DNA of 64,000 bases from contig WSYJ01000153.1 of assembly GCA_020186115.1 (NCBI GenBank), positions 62,001-126,000 on the forward strand, given 5' to 3'. The translations under genes were made by a program, and so were the position numbers. Numbering within the stretch: the stretch's first letter is position 1; every line of letters starts with the position of its first letter. The notes under the pieces were generated by a model. It made no database searches. It had not been told where the DNA came from and was given only the letters and a program-made list of their open reading frames with translations. This stretch comes from Histomonas meleagridis (lineage: Eukaryota > Parabasalia > Tritrichomonadida > Dientamoebidae). Shown here one piece after another: positions 50,973 to 59,638 of this stretch.

Positions 50973-52085
50973 TCATTCTTCTGGTTCAATATATTCGCCA
51001 GCGAACAATATTGTTCCATTGTTATGTGTTACGAAGTATAAAAATGGGTGATCAGCCGTGAATCGCGTTGGCTGTTCTGGGATAAACATTGACATAGCAA
51101 CAATTCCGACTGTTGCAGCGGCTGCTTCAGTTCTTTCTTCGTCAACATCAATCACTGCCTTTTGTAATATGTCGCTAATGTATCTTTCCTCAATTCTCGA
51201 ATCGAACAAATCGTTAATTCCCATCTTTTGGAACATTTCGCGTAATGACTTTGTTCCCCAAGTGTGCTTAAACTTTGGAAATGTAACTTCAACTTCTTTT
51301 GGACCGAGCATGTCAACATATGTTTGATATTTTCCACTGCTTAATGAACTCTTCAATGCACGAATGGAATTTGCATCATTTTGTTTGGGCAAAATAACAA
51401 CCATGGAGAAGTTGTTGACATAATCCATTGATAAAACTTGTGCCGAGGAATCTTCGCAATAGAAAAATTTCGATTTTTGAAACATAAATTTGGTGGTCTT
51501 ATGAGTGCCATTAAGAAGTGTAAATGTGTTGTCGTGCGTGTTCCTACTTTGGAATGGCTTCCTCCATTTGGCGTTGAAATAGATGGCATTGGTAATAATG
51601 GTTTCTGTATCTTGAGACATATCACTAGGATTGAGTATCCTTTGGATAAGGCCATGCGTGATTTCTTCAATACGTTGATTGATTATATCGCATCCAGGTT
51701 GAGGAAACTCAACGGGAACTATTTCAATGCCCAAATGTTCAATCAAAGGTGAATAAACACTCATGTCAACACATAGATTCTTGTTGGGCCAAAGTGAATT
51801 AGCACCTTGGACAATTCCATTAGGTGTTTCTTTTTCAATAGTTTGCATCAAATTGCGAAGAGATGTTAGTAAATTTTCAACACTAATATCCCCTCCCATC
51901 TTAAGTGTATCAAGAACTTGTTTTCTTGTAGAATCTTTGGAAATTGAGGCAACCATCAAAAGCGTTGCAAATGCAGAATAGGGTGAAACAACAACATTTG
52001 AAGACTCATCACCTAAGGCACTAAGCATGTAGAGTGAAAGAGACTGGAGAGGATCTTGAAGGATGATTGCTTTCTTGCCAAGCAT
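50973..52085 (-). CDS. Serpin with a hydrophobic reactive loop
   Basis: 370 residues, no signal peptide. Serpin landmarks: SPYSAFATLLM, TNAIYFNAKW, PKFKHTWGT, hinge DEERTEAAAATVG and FTADHPFLYFV. Loop: after the hinge IVAMSMFIPEQPTRF, of ordinary serpin length, so P1 should be the S, M or F of AMSMF, which suggests elastase- or chymotrypsin-like targets. The hinge P15 is Arg where inhibitory serpins normally have Gly; P14 Thr and P12-P9 Ala are kept, so inhibition is likely but not certain. About half as acidic in the loop as the serpin at 7966-9093, so the two probably have different targets. Confidence 0.93.
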   Translation of the reverse strand: MLGKKAIILQDPLQSLSLYMLSALGDESSNVVVSPYSAFATLLMVASISKDSTRKQVLDTLKMGGDISVENLLTSLRNLMQTIEKETPNGIVQGANSLWPNKNLCVDMSVYSPLIEHLGIEIVPVEFPQPGCDIINQRIEEITHGLIQRILNPSDMSQDTETIITNAIYFNAKWRKPFQSRNTHDNTFTLLNGTHKTTKFMFQKSKFFYCEDSSAQVLSMDYVNNFSMVVILPKQNDANSIRALKSSLSSGKYQTYVDMLGPKEVEVTFPKFKHTWGTKSLREMFQKMGINDLFDSRIEERYISDILQKAVIDVDEERTEAAAATVGIVAMSMFIPEQPTRFTADHPFLYFVTHNNGTILFAGEYIEPEE

Positions 52086-52093
52086 ATCAACGA

Positions 52094-52098
52094 AATGA
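52094..52098 (-). promoter_or_regulatory. Initiator (TCATT) of the second serpin
   Basis: Minus-strand TCATT about 9 nt before ATG 52085. An M3-like GACGGTTT on the same strand lies further up, at 52172-52179. Confidence 0.5.
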
Positions 52099-52179
52099 AT
52101 CTGACTTTAAAAGCGGTTTGTCTTAAAACGATTAATTCAATTTTCTTACGCACAATATTTCCGACTCATTTAAACCGTC

Positions 52180-52969
52180 GTAATGAAAGAAATATCGTTC
52201 TTTACATTTGAAGACAATTTGAATTGAATAAAATCCATCACATTCAAGATAAAATATTCTATGTCTGTAAAATTGTTGTATATTAAGGCAAATCAAAATA
52301 TTAGCCGTTAAGCAAGAAGCAACCAATATAGAATCATTATGTGATAAATGGCAAAGTAATGATATATAACTGATAATGGGAGAATAGGAACTTAATAAAA
52401 GTTTACCTACACAGAGTGAAATATTTTTGATTCGGTGTCAAAATTTCTAATAATAATAATTATAATGTCATCTACTTCGATACATCGAGAAAAAATATGT
52501 GATAAGTAAACATAACAATTTAAGATAGATATTCATCATAATAATAAAATATATTTTTAATAATAATGCCCTATGTGTAATAATATTATTTTAAATGTAT
52601 TAGAAAAAATTTAATATTTTTATTTACTATAGATTCTTTATTTATACGTGGAATACAATTAAAAACATAGCATCAAAATGAAAGTGATCACATTGAATTA
52701 CATATATTCAAATGTATTTCATTATTTTGATTTTTCTTGCTATTTTTCTTAATCAATAATTAAAACCACTATGTAACGATTCCACTAATTTTGGTAACCC
52801 TATTAAAGTTTTTTTTAACTGTACATAAATTAACATCAAGTTCTTCCCCAAAATACAATACTCATCAAATTGGAATTAGAGTCGACATAAAAAGAGAAGA
52901 AAGTAGAAATGAATATGTTTATAACAATTATTTTTATTATCGACATTTATATTTCATATCCGAATCCAA
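52180..52969. other. Intergenic region, no gene seen
   Basis: AT-rich. A frame at 52791-53153 on the plus strand is mostly antisense to the RING gene and is not supported. Confidence 0.4.
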
Positions 52970-54523
52970 TTATGGTAATTCGGGTAGTGTAGCTCTACAA
53001 ACAGGACAAATCAGCTCCTCGTTCATCCACCTCTGTAAGCATTCTTCATGGAACGCATGTTCGCATGGTGTTACCATAGTTTTATCGCCCATCTGTATTG
53101 GCTCCAAGCATATCGAGCAAATTGTTCCAGGCTCGACCACTCCGCTTGTATAATCGAAGTATCCAGGCCTTTCTTTCATCGGAATGAAGAACGCACCTCC
53201 AAATACGTTTTGAAGGAGCATTATAATAATCTGTAACATGTAATAAAAGAACACCACTAAACCGGCAGTTACATCGTACGTATCAGAAATATTTACGTTG
53301 TTTATGAAGTAGTAAAACAGAATCAACAATTTCTGCCACATCGTAAACATAACGAATCTTGGATCGATTGATTTCGTAGTGTTCTTTATTGCTGAATGTA
53401 TAATTTGAGGGATATACCCAGAATATAAAATTAACAAAACAATAAATGGGTAATTAAATATTAAAGTGAAACATATTTGTGTTGCCATTAACACAAAAAC
53501 CATCTTAAACAAGAAGTTCAAAAATTGCGCACGCATTTCATTAAATTCGATGTCTACGTTAGCAATTGATGACCTCCAAATAAATGTTGTGAAATTAATT
53601 TGAACAATGAAATAAAACCCAATCATTGTGATCGACAAAATTAAAATTACGTTTTGCGATATCCCATATTTAAGCGAAACTTCCATAATGAATAAACTAT
53701 AAATGAAATCAAAGGACATGTGCATAAGAAATGAATCAACTGACAACTTATGAAGTTGCGATTGAGTGGTGCCTCCAATTAGAAACATCCATCCATAAAA
53801 TGTAGCGAGAAAACAGATGGCTGAAAATACACCAAAGATTTTGGTGTTGGTTTTGTACCCATTGACATCAAATTCTGTGCCAACAATTTCATACGCATAT
53901 ATGTTATTGAGTATTGCTGTGCCTTTAAACGTTCGTCGGCCACTGTAATATTCATTGAAGGAAACATTGCGGTGCGATACCTTAAATCCAAAGGAATAAA
54001 GTCTCGTCTTATGATCATTAGGAGGGAATAATGATAATATTAATTTATGTAATGTATGAGTATTAAGGGAAGAATAAGGAACAGTAAAATTAGACAGAAG
54101 AGTTTGTATCAATTTCTCTGTTGTGGAGCTATAATTTGAATATGTGTATACAAAGCATGAATTATTATAGCAAAAACCACGAAAAATAATTGTATCAAAA
54201 CTAAATCTGATCTGTGCTGAGTCTTTAAATTTAGCTCTGACACCTATTAATTTGTCTGATATGTTTTCACCAAGAATTTCTTTCATTTCATCATTTGAGA
54301 GTATATCCATTTGGAAATAAGATAAACTTGTTGTAAAATTATTGGATATGAATGACCAATTTCCTACAAATGATTTAAATGAAACCCCACTTCTACAAAA
54401 AATGATGAAAAGTAAACCCATTGATTTTCTTGGCTGACGTTTAAAAACCGTCCAATTCCAAAGCACCAAAAACAGAAATTTACTATAAAAGTTATACAAA
54501 AATAATTTCAAAAATATCAACAT
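52970..54523 (-). CDS. Tul1/FLY1-like transmembrane RING E3 ligase
   Basis: 517 residues from ATG 54523; the frame is open further to a GTG at 54580, overlapping the NBP35 stop, but has no ATG there. An N-terminal hydrophobic segment, a luminal domain, then about seven membrane helices. The helical part (GGTTQSQLHKLSVDSFLMHM and YSGYIPQIIHSAIKNT) matches the corresponding segments of plant FLY1 and fungal Tul1 (TQSGAARVSIVMIGQQAI; YWIPQIV). C-terminal RING-H2: CSICLEPIQMGDKTMVTPCEHAFHEECLQRWMNEELICPVC. Tul1 tags mis-sorted membrane proteins in the Golgi/endosomes as part of the Dsc complex. The RING has all its zinc ligands. Confidence 0.8.
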   Translation of the reverse strand: MLIFLKLFLYNFYSKFLFLVLWNWTVFKRQPRKSMGLLFIIFCRSGVSFKSFVGNWSFISNNFTTSLSYFQMDILSNDEMKEILGENISDKLIGVRAKFKDSAQIRFSFDTIIFRGFCYNNSCFVYTYSNYSSTTEKLIQTLLSNFTVPYSSLNTHTLHKLILSLFPPNDHKTRLYSFGFKVSHRNVSFNEYYSGRRTFKGTAILNNIYAYEIVGTEFDVNGYKTNTKIFGVFSAICFLATFYGWMFLIGGTTQSQLHKLSVDSFLMHMSFDFIYSLFIMEVSLKYGISQNVILILSITMIGFYFIVQINFTTFIWRSSIANVDIEFNEMRAQFLNFLFKMVFVLMATQICFTLIFNYPFIVLLILYSGYIPQIIHSAIKNTTKSIDPRFVMFTMWQKLLILFYYFINNVNISDTYDVTAGLVVFFYYMLQIIIMLLQNVFGGAFFIPMKERPGYFDYTSGVVEPGTICSICLEPIQMGDKTMVTPCEHAFHEECLQRWMNEELICPVCRATLPELP

Positions 54524-54576
54524 AAAGAAGCATAAATCATTATTTAGATGATTTAGTTTATTTTCAACAAAATAAG

Positions 54577-55455
54577 TCACTGCTTCTTTGGTAAGCCTTC
54601 AATAAGTTTCTGACAAATGACACTCATTGAGTCAGCAACAGGTTTTGAGATTTGATACTTCTCACCAACCAAACCAGCTATCATTGATGGATCAATCGGT
54701 ATCTTTCCAAGGAGAACGAGATTTTCGTCCTGGCATAGCTTCTCAGCTCCTCCAGTGGTATTTGGATATATTGAGCTTTCTTTGTTGCACTTTGGACATG
54801 TGAAACTTGACATGTTTTCAATGACGCCGATTATCTTCACACCAGATTTCTTACAAAATTGGATCTCACGACGTACATCAGCAATTGCAACTTCTTCAGG
54901 TGTTGTTACAATGATTGCTCCATCAATGCCAGCTTCACTCATGAAGCTAACAACTGACAAATGTTCATCACTTGTTCCTGGTGGAGTGTCAACAACAATG
55001 AGTTGAGCATCACCCCAGTTGACATCACGTAGAAATTGTAGAATAAAGCTGTTTTTCATTGGACCTCTTGCGATAATTGCATCATCTCGATTACTCAAAA
55101 AGAATTGAGTGGAAATTAGTTCAATGTTACTACCATCTATAGCACATGGTTGAATTCCATACGCAGTTTGACATAGCGTTTCATTTGTTGTGTTAAATAA
55201 AATTGGTAATGATGGGCCACACAAATCTGCATCAATTACTCCAACACAGAATTGAGTTGAAAGGAACTTTGATACAAGGTAAGCAACAGTTGATTTTCCT
55301 ACGCCACCCTTTCCACTTAAAACCAAAATCTTATATTGGACACTTTCCATAGAATCCTTAACATCTTTTAAAGCCTCACGCATTGCATCAGGTACACCAC
55401 CTGTGCCACATGCTTCTCGCATCGGACAATTCGCGCAATCTCCGCTGCAGCTCAT
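54577..55455 (-). CDS. NBP35: NBP35-type cytosolic Fe-S scaffold ATPase
   Basis: 292 residues. N-terminal cysteine motif CSGDCANCPMREAC (C3, C7, C10, C16) and the bridging CPKC in SFTCPKCNKES, with a deviant Walker A GKGGVGKS and VDTPPGTSDEHLS. Presence of both the N-terminal four-cysteine motif and the CPxC pair marks NBP35 rather than CFD1. It assembles Fe-S clusters for cytosolic and nuclear proteins (CIA pathway). No N-terminal hydrogenosomal presequence is seen, so cytosolic. It shares a divergent promoter with prefoldin 1, and its stop is 53 bp before the RING ligase ATG on the same strand. Confidence 0.93.
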   Translation of the reverse strand: MSCSGDCANCPMREACGTGGVPDAMREALKDVKDSMESVQYKILVLSGKGGVGKSTVAYLVSKFLSTQFCVGVIDADLCGPSLPILFNTTNETLCQTAYGIQPCAIDGSNIELISTQFFLSNRDDAIIARGPMKNSFILQFLRDVNWGDAQLIVVDTPPGTSDEHLSVVSFMSEAGIDGAIIVTTPEEVAIADVRREIQFCKKSGVKIIGVIENMSSFTCPKCNKESSIYPNTTGGAEKLCQDENLVLLGKIPIDPSMIAGLVGEKYQISKPVADSMSVICQKLIEGLPKKQ

Positions 55456-55460
55456 TAAAA

Positions 55461-55517
55461 AGTGAAATGAAAAATACTGTTTTCAACGGTTTTATAAGTC
55501 CTTTTTAACGGTCTCAT
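55461..55517. promoter_or_regulatory. Divergent promoter of NBP35 and prefoldin 1
   Basis: For NBP35 (minus strand): M3-like GACCGTTA at 55505-55512, and initiators TCATT 55466-55470 and TCACT 55461-55465 before ATG 55455. For prefoldin (plus): M3 AACGGTTT 55484-55491, M5-like CCTTT 55499-55503 and initiator TCATA 55513-55517 before ATG 55527. About 70 bp serve both genes. Confidence 0.6.
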
Positions 55518-55526
55518 ATCATACAA

Positions 55527-55904
55527 ATGGCCGAACAGCAAATACGTCTTCCTGAAGACCAAATGAATCAATATATCAAGTTCCGCCAAGAGGAAGAGCG
55601 GTGCATTGAAAATATCAACAGAGCTACAGTTCAACTTGATACAGAATTAAGAAATAGAAGATCAAAATACATCACTCGTCAAGAAATAGCAAAACTTCCC
55701 AAGGATGTTCCAGTATACTCTTCTGTAGGTAAAGCATTTTTACTTGATTCTGTTCCAACAACACTTGAAAAGCTCAGAACGGACTTAGGAAAATGCGACG
55801 AAAAAATTCTTCTTATTAAGAAGACAGGAATTTATATTCTTGGCCAACAAGATGATGTTCGTAACCAAATCGATGAACTTTTGGCTCCATACATTAAAAA
55901 GTAA
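55527..55904 (+). CDS. PFDN1: Prefoldin subunit 1 (beta type)
   Basis: 125 residues. Two coiled-coil arms (about 9-55 and 80-120) flank the central beta hairpin with PVYSSVGKAFLLDS, the beta-prefoldin signature (MYEGVGRMFILQS in human PFDN1). Prefoldin carries newly made actin and tubulin to the CCT chaperonin. Normal length, and the stop is in TAAA. Confidence 0.9.
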   Translation: MAEQQIRLPEDQMNQYIKFRQEEERCIENINRATVQLDTELRNRRSKYITRQEIAKLPKDVPVYSSVGKAFLLDSVPTTLEKLRTDLGKCDEKILLIKKTGIYILGQQDDVRNQIDELLAPYIKK

Positions 55905-56112
55905 ACATTCAATTAATTGCCTCCAATTTCATCCTCTCTAAAGCTCTTATTGAGAAAACACAAAGAATTTCGACTCCAATGCGCGCCATCATTTTCTGTT
56001 TCGCAGTTATTTTAAATTTCATATTATCCAATGCAATTTGTCCTTTAACTTGTGTTACAAAAACAAACGAAAACAGCACAAATATATCAAAAACGAATTG
56101 AGAAACATGCTT

Positions 56113-58779
56113 TTAGCAGGAGCACCATGATCGAGGTGGTTGTGGCACTGGTTCTATTGGCGTTGGCTGCTTTTCTGTCTTTTCCAGTGGAGACATATCT
56201 GCATATTTACCAGCAAGTAATCTAAACATTGGATCAATTCCAATGCATTTGAATGCGCTTGTTTCATAATATTCAATTCCAAGTCTTTGCGCTAATGCAA
56301 TTCCTTCATCGGATGTCACTTGGCGCTTATCTTCTGGAATATCCTTCTTGTTACCACAGAGACAGATAATTGGGTTTTGCGTTTGCTCAACAATTGCATT
56401 GTACCAATTTTGTACATTTTCAAGTGATGATCGTTGGTCAAATGAAAACACAATGATAGCTACATTCGCACCACGATAATACTTCGGAACAAGTGATTGA
56501 TAGGACTCTTGGCCTGCAGTGTCCCATACACTGACTTTGACGCGACGGTCATTATGGAGAATGGTCCTCTCTGATACATCAAAGGCTGCTGTGTTGCTGG
56601 CTTTGGTGAAGCTGTTGCTGATGAAACGAGATGTGAGTGAGGTCTTGCCAACATTGGAATCGCCAACAATAATAAATTTGGTATCAATTTGACCTTCTTC
56701 GCTGATTCTTGTGAGTTGTTCTTGTTCTTCCCTTCTAATTCTTTCGACTTCGTCTTCTGCCTCTTTGATTCTGGATTCTTCAATGGCTTTGCGCTCTTCT
56801 TCTGCTCTTTGTCTTTCTTCTTCAGCTCTTCTTCTTTCTTCTTCTCTTTGTCTTTCTTCTTCCTCAGCTTTCTTTCTTGCTTCTTCTTCAGCTTTGAGTC
56901 TTTCTTCCTCAGCCTTCTTTCTGGCTTCTTCTTCAGCTTTGAGTCTTTCTTCCTCAGCCTTCTTTCTGGCTTCTTCTTCAGCTTTGAGTCTTGCTTCTTC
57001 TTCAGCCTTCTTTCTTGCTTCTTCTTCAGCTTTGAGTCTTTCTTCCTCAGCCTTCTTTCTGGCTTCTTCTTCAGCTTTGAGTCTTGCTTCTTCTTCAGCC
57101 TTCTTTCTGGCTTCTTCTTCAGCTTTGAGTCTTTCTTCCTCAGCCTTCTTTCTTGCTTCTTCTTCAGCTTTGAGTCTTGCTTCTTCTTCAGCTTTGAGTC
57201 TTGCTTCTTCTTCAGCTTTGAGTCTTGCTTCTTCTTCAGCTTTGAGTCTTTCTTCCTCAGCCTTCTTTCTGGCTTCTTCTTCTGCCTTAAGTCTAGCTTC
57301 TTCTTCTGCCTTAAGTCTTGCTTCTTCTTCTGCCTTAAGTCTTGCTTCTTCTTCAGCTTTGAGACGTGCTTCTTCTTCTGCCTTAAGTCTAGCTTCTTCT
57401 TCAGCTTTGAGACGTGCTTCTTCTTCTGCCTTAAGTCTTGCTTCTTCTTCTGCCTTAAGTCTAGCTTCTTCTTCTGCCTTAAGTCTAGCTTCTTCTTCTG
57501 CCTTAAGTCTAGCTTCTTCTTCTGCCTTAAGTCTAGCTTCTTCTTCTGCCTTAAGTCTTGCTTCTTCTTCAGCTTTGAGACGTGCTTCTTCTTCTGCCTT
57601 AAGTCTAGCTTCTTCTTCAGCTTTGAGACGTGCTTCTTCTTCTGCCTTAAGTCTTGCTTCTTCTTCTGCCTTAAGTCTAGCTTCTTCTTCTGCCTTAAGT
57701 CTAGCTTCTTCTTCTGCCTTAAGTCTAGCTTCTTCTTCTGCCTTAAGTCTAGCTTCTTCTTCTGCCTTAAGTCTTGCTTCTTCTTCTGCCTTAAGTCTTG
57801 CTTCTTCTTCAGCTTTGAGACGTGCTTCTTCTTCTGCCTTAAGTCTGGCTTCTTCTTCTGCCTTAAGTCTTGCTTCTTCTTCAGCTTTGAGACGTGCTTC
57901 TTCTTCTGCCTTAAGTCTGGCTTCTTCTTCTGCCTTAAGTCTTGCTTCTTCTTCAGCTTTGAGACGTGCTTCTTCTTCTGCCTTAAGTCTTGCTTCTTCT
58001 TCTGCCTTAAGTCTTGCTTCTTCTTCAGCTTTGAGACGTGCTTCTTCTTCTGCCTTAAGTCTGGCTTCTTCTTCTGCCTTAAGTCTGGCTTCTTCTTCTG
58101 CCTTAAGTCTGGCTTCTTCTTCTGCCTTAAGTCTGGCTTCTTCTTCAGCTTTCTTCTTAGCTTCTTCCTCTTCAGCTTTCTTCTTAGCTTCTTCTTCTTC
58201 AGCTTTCTTCTTAGCTTCTTCCTCTTCAGCTTTCTTCTTAGCTTCTTCCTCTTCAGCTTTCTTCTTAGCTTCTTCTTCTTCAGCTTTCTTCTTAGCTTCT
58301 TCCTCTTCAGCTTTCTTCTTAGCTTCTTCGGATTCGCCTTCTGTTTCTGCTTTCTTTGCCATTCTTTTCTTGAAAAGAGGGTTGTTGCTTAAATCCATTC
58401 CACCCATTCCTGGCATTGGTGCCATTCCTGGAATCTTTTTAAGTGGAGGTCTAGCACCCATTCCAGGCATGGGAACCATTCCAGGCATTGGCATCATACC
58501 AGGCATTGGAACACGAGCTGGTTTCTTTTCTGGAATTATTGGAGGAGCAGATACTTGTTGAGAGTGTCTATTCTTGGCATCAACTTCATCTTTGTGCTTT
58601 CTTCTATTCATTCTTGCCAGTGATACATCGCCTACCCTCCTTCTTGTTTTCTTTAAGTTCTCCATAATGAGGTCAGGATAAACAGTTAACGGATCTGCTT
58701 TAAAAAGATCTTCAGGATCGATTTCTGTATCTGATAGATTATCATAAGATGCTGGATCAGCGGTATTTCCTTCGGACAT
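56113..58779 (-). CDS. Rab GTPase fused to a long charged helical repeat
   Basis: 888 residues from ATG 58779; the longer frame starts at TTG 58818 and the initiator lies between. Order: an acidic/basic head; a Pro-Met-Gly region with repeated PMPGM (about 110-150); a tract of KKKAEEEEA and RLKAEEEA repeats of roughly 500 residues; then a Rab domain (about 697-870) with P-loop GDSNVGKT, effector threonine region, [13 protein letters not shown] and ETSAFK; a proline-rich linker and a final CSC for geranylgeranylation. The i/i+4 E-K/R pattern is that of a stable single alpha helix rather than a coiled coil. Function inferred: a membrane-tethered Rab on a long rigid arm. Confidence 0.9.
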   Translation of the reverse strand: MSEGNTADPASYDNLSDTEIDPEDLFKADPLTVYPDLIMENLKKTRRRVGDVSLARMNRRKHKDEVDAKNRHSQQVSAPPIIPEKKPARVPMPGMMPMPGMVPMPGMGARPPLKKIPGMAPMPGMGGMDLSNNPLFKKRMAKKAETEGESEEAKKKAEEEEAKKKAEEEEAKKKAEEEEAKKKAEEEEAKKKAEEEEAKKKAEEEEAKKKAEEEARLKAEEEARLKAEEEARLKAEEEARLKAEEEARLKAEEEARLKAEEEARLKAEEEARLKAEEEARLKAEEEARLKAEEEARLKAEEEARLKAEEEARLKAEEEARLKAEEEARLKAEEEARLKAEEEARLKAEEEARLKAEEEARLKAEEEARLKAEEEARLKAEEEARLKAEEEARLKAEEEARLKAEEEARLKAEEEARLKAEEEARLKAEEEARLKAEEEARLKAEEEARLKAEEEARLKAEEEARLKAEEEARLKAEEEARLKAEEEARLKAEEEARLKAEEEARKKAEEERLKAEEEARLKAEEEARLKAEEEARLKAEEEARKKAEEERLKAEEEARKKAEEEARLKAEEEARKKAEEERLKAEEEARKKAEEEARLKAEEEARKKAEEERLKAEEEARKKAEEERLKAEEEARKKAEEEERQREEERRRAEEERQRAEEERKAIEESRIKEAEDEVERIRREEQEQLTRISEEGQIDTKFIIVGDSNVGKTSLTSRFISNSFTKASNTAAFDVSERTILHNDRRVKVSVWDTAGQESYQSLVPKYYRGANVAIIVFSFDQRSSLENVQNWYNAIVEQTQNPIICLCGNKKDIPEDKRQVTSDEGIALAQRLGIEYYETSAFKCIGIDPMFRLLAGKYADMSPLEKTEKQPTPIEPVPQPPRSWCSC
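56770..58335 (-). repeat. Coding repeat tract, 24- and 27-bp units
   Basis: Seven 27-bp units (KKKAEEEEA) at the 58.14-58.33 kb end, then about fifty 24-bp units (mainly RLKAEEEA, some ARKKAEEE). Two or three synonymous unit types, written as GCCTTAAGTCT or GCTTTGAGACG on the plus strand, come in short blocks, showing local duplication and gene conversion. The low-complexity plus strand also stays open (for example 56689-58392), which is a by-product. Confidence 0.9.
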
Positions 58780-58793
58780 TTGGAAAAGACTAA

Positions 58794-58798
58794 AATGA
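58794..58798 (-). promoter_or_regulatory. Initiator (TCATT) of the Rab-repeat gene
   Basis: Minus-strand TCATT about 15 nt before ATG 58779; it sets the start downstream of the TTG at 58818. Confidence 0.5.
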
Positions 58799-59614
58799 AA
58801 TCCGTTTGTTTTACCCAAAAAAAAGTCACTTTTTGTATGCTAACCACCCAGTCAAAATGCTTCAATTTTGAAAGAAAGTCATGTATCGTAAACCTTGTTG
58901 TGAAAAGTTTCATTGAAAAAAATTATCGTTTCACATTGAAATAAAAACTGTGGAAGTAGCCCAGAATCAAATTTTTATATACTCAAATAAAAAACTCAAG
59001 TTTCTCCAAAATGTACATAATACGTCGGCAAATACGTTCTTCTAAAATAATAATTTTGTAAAGAATGATGCATTTTTTTTGCTCATCAATATTCATTGTA
59101 TCATTTTTATGATAAATAAAAACAAATCCGTAAAGAAAGAAATGTCTCTACCATTCTTAGATAATATTTTATTCTTTTGTTCTTCAAAACCTTTTCAATA
59201 ATAAAGAAATTAAAGATCATAATACCAATATTTAAGATTAGCAACTTCTAAATATACAGAAATCATTTGCATGAATGGGGTTAACATATTTAATTACGGC
59301 TTACATTATTATAAAAAAAAATTCATGATCATGATTTTAATTAAAATTTCTATTAATTTTTTAACATATTAATATAACAAACCTTAAATTATTAAAGCTA
59401 AAAGTATGATTTTCCTTCTTCAAATCATAATATTAAAATTATTGAGATGTGTCATTAAAATTTTAATGAATAATTATTCCGAGGTTTAAAGTTTTAAAAT
59501 AGTCATTGTTGTAAATATTGTTGAATTTTTAAGATCAAACATGAATGAAACAATTTTTTACCTAAAAATGGTGTGAATCTTCCTTCATTCAATTTTGATT
59601 ATGTTTTTCGGTTT
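58799..59614. other. Intergenic region, no gene seen
   Basis: AT-rich divergent region between the Rab-repeat and FERM genes. No open frame or RNA gene that I can support. Confidence 0.4.
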
Positions 59615-59619
59615 TCATA
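59615..59619 (+). promoter_or_regulatory. Initiator (TCATA) of the FERM gene
   Basis: TCATA 20 nt before ATG 59639. Confidence 0.45.
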
Positions 59620-59638
59620 CAATTGTATCTGTTGATTA

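Noticed and set aside
56689-58561. Two very long plus-strand open frames (567 and 616 codons) over the Rab-repeat gene
   Set aside because: They are antisense to the repeat tract, give only monotonous FFF/SSSA strings, and exist because a 24-bp unit without stops is repeated.
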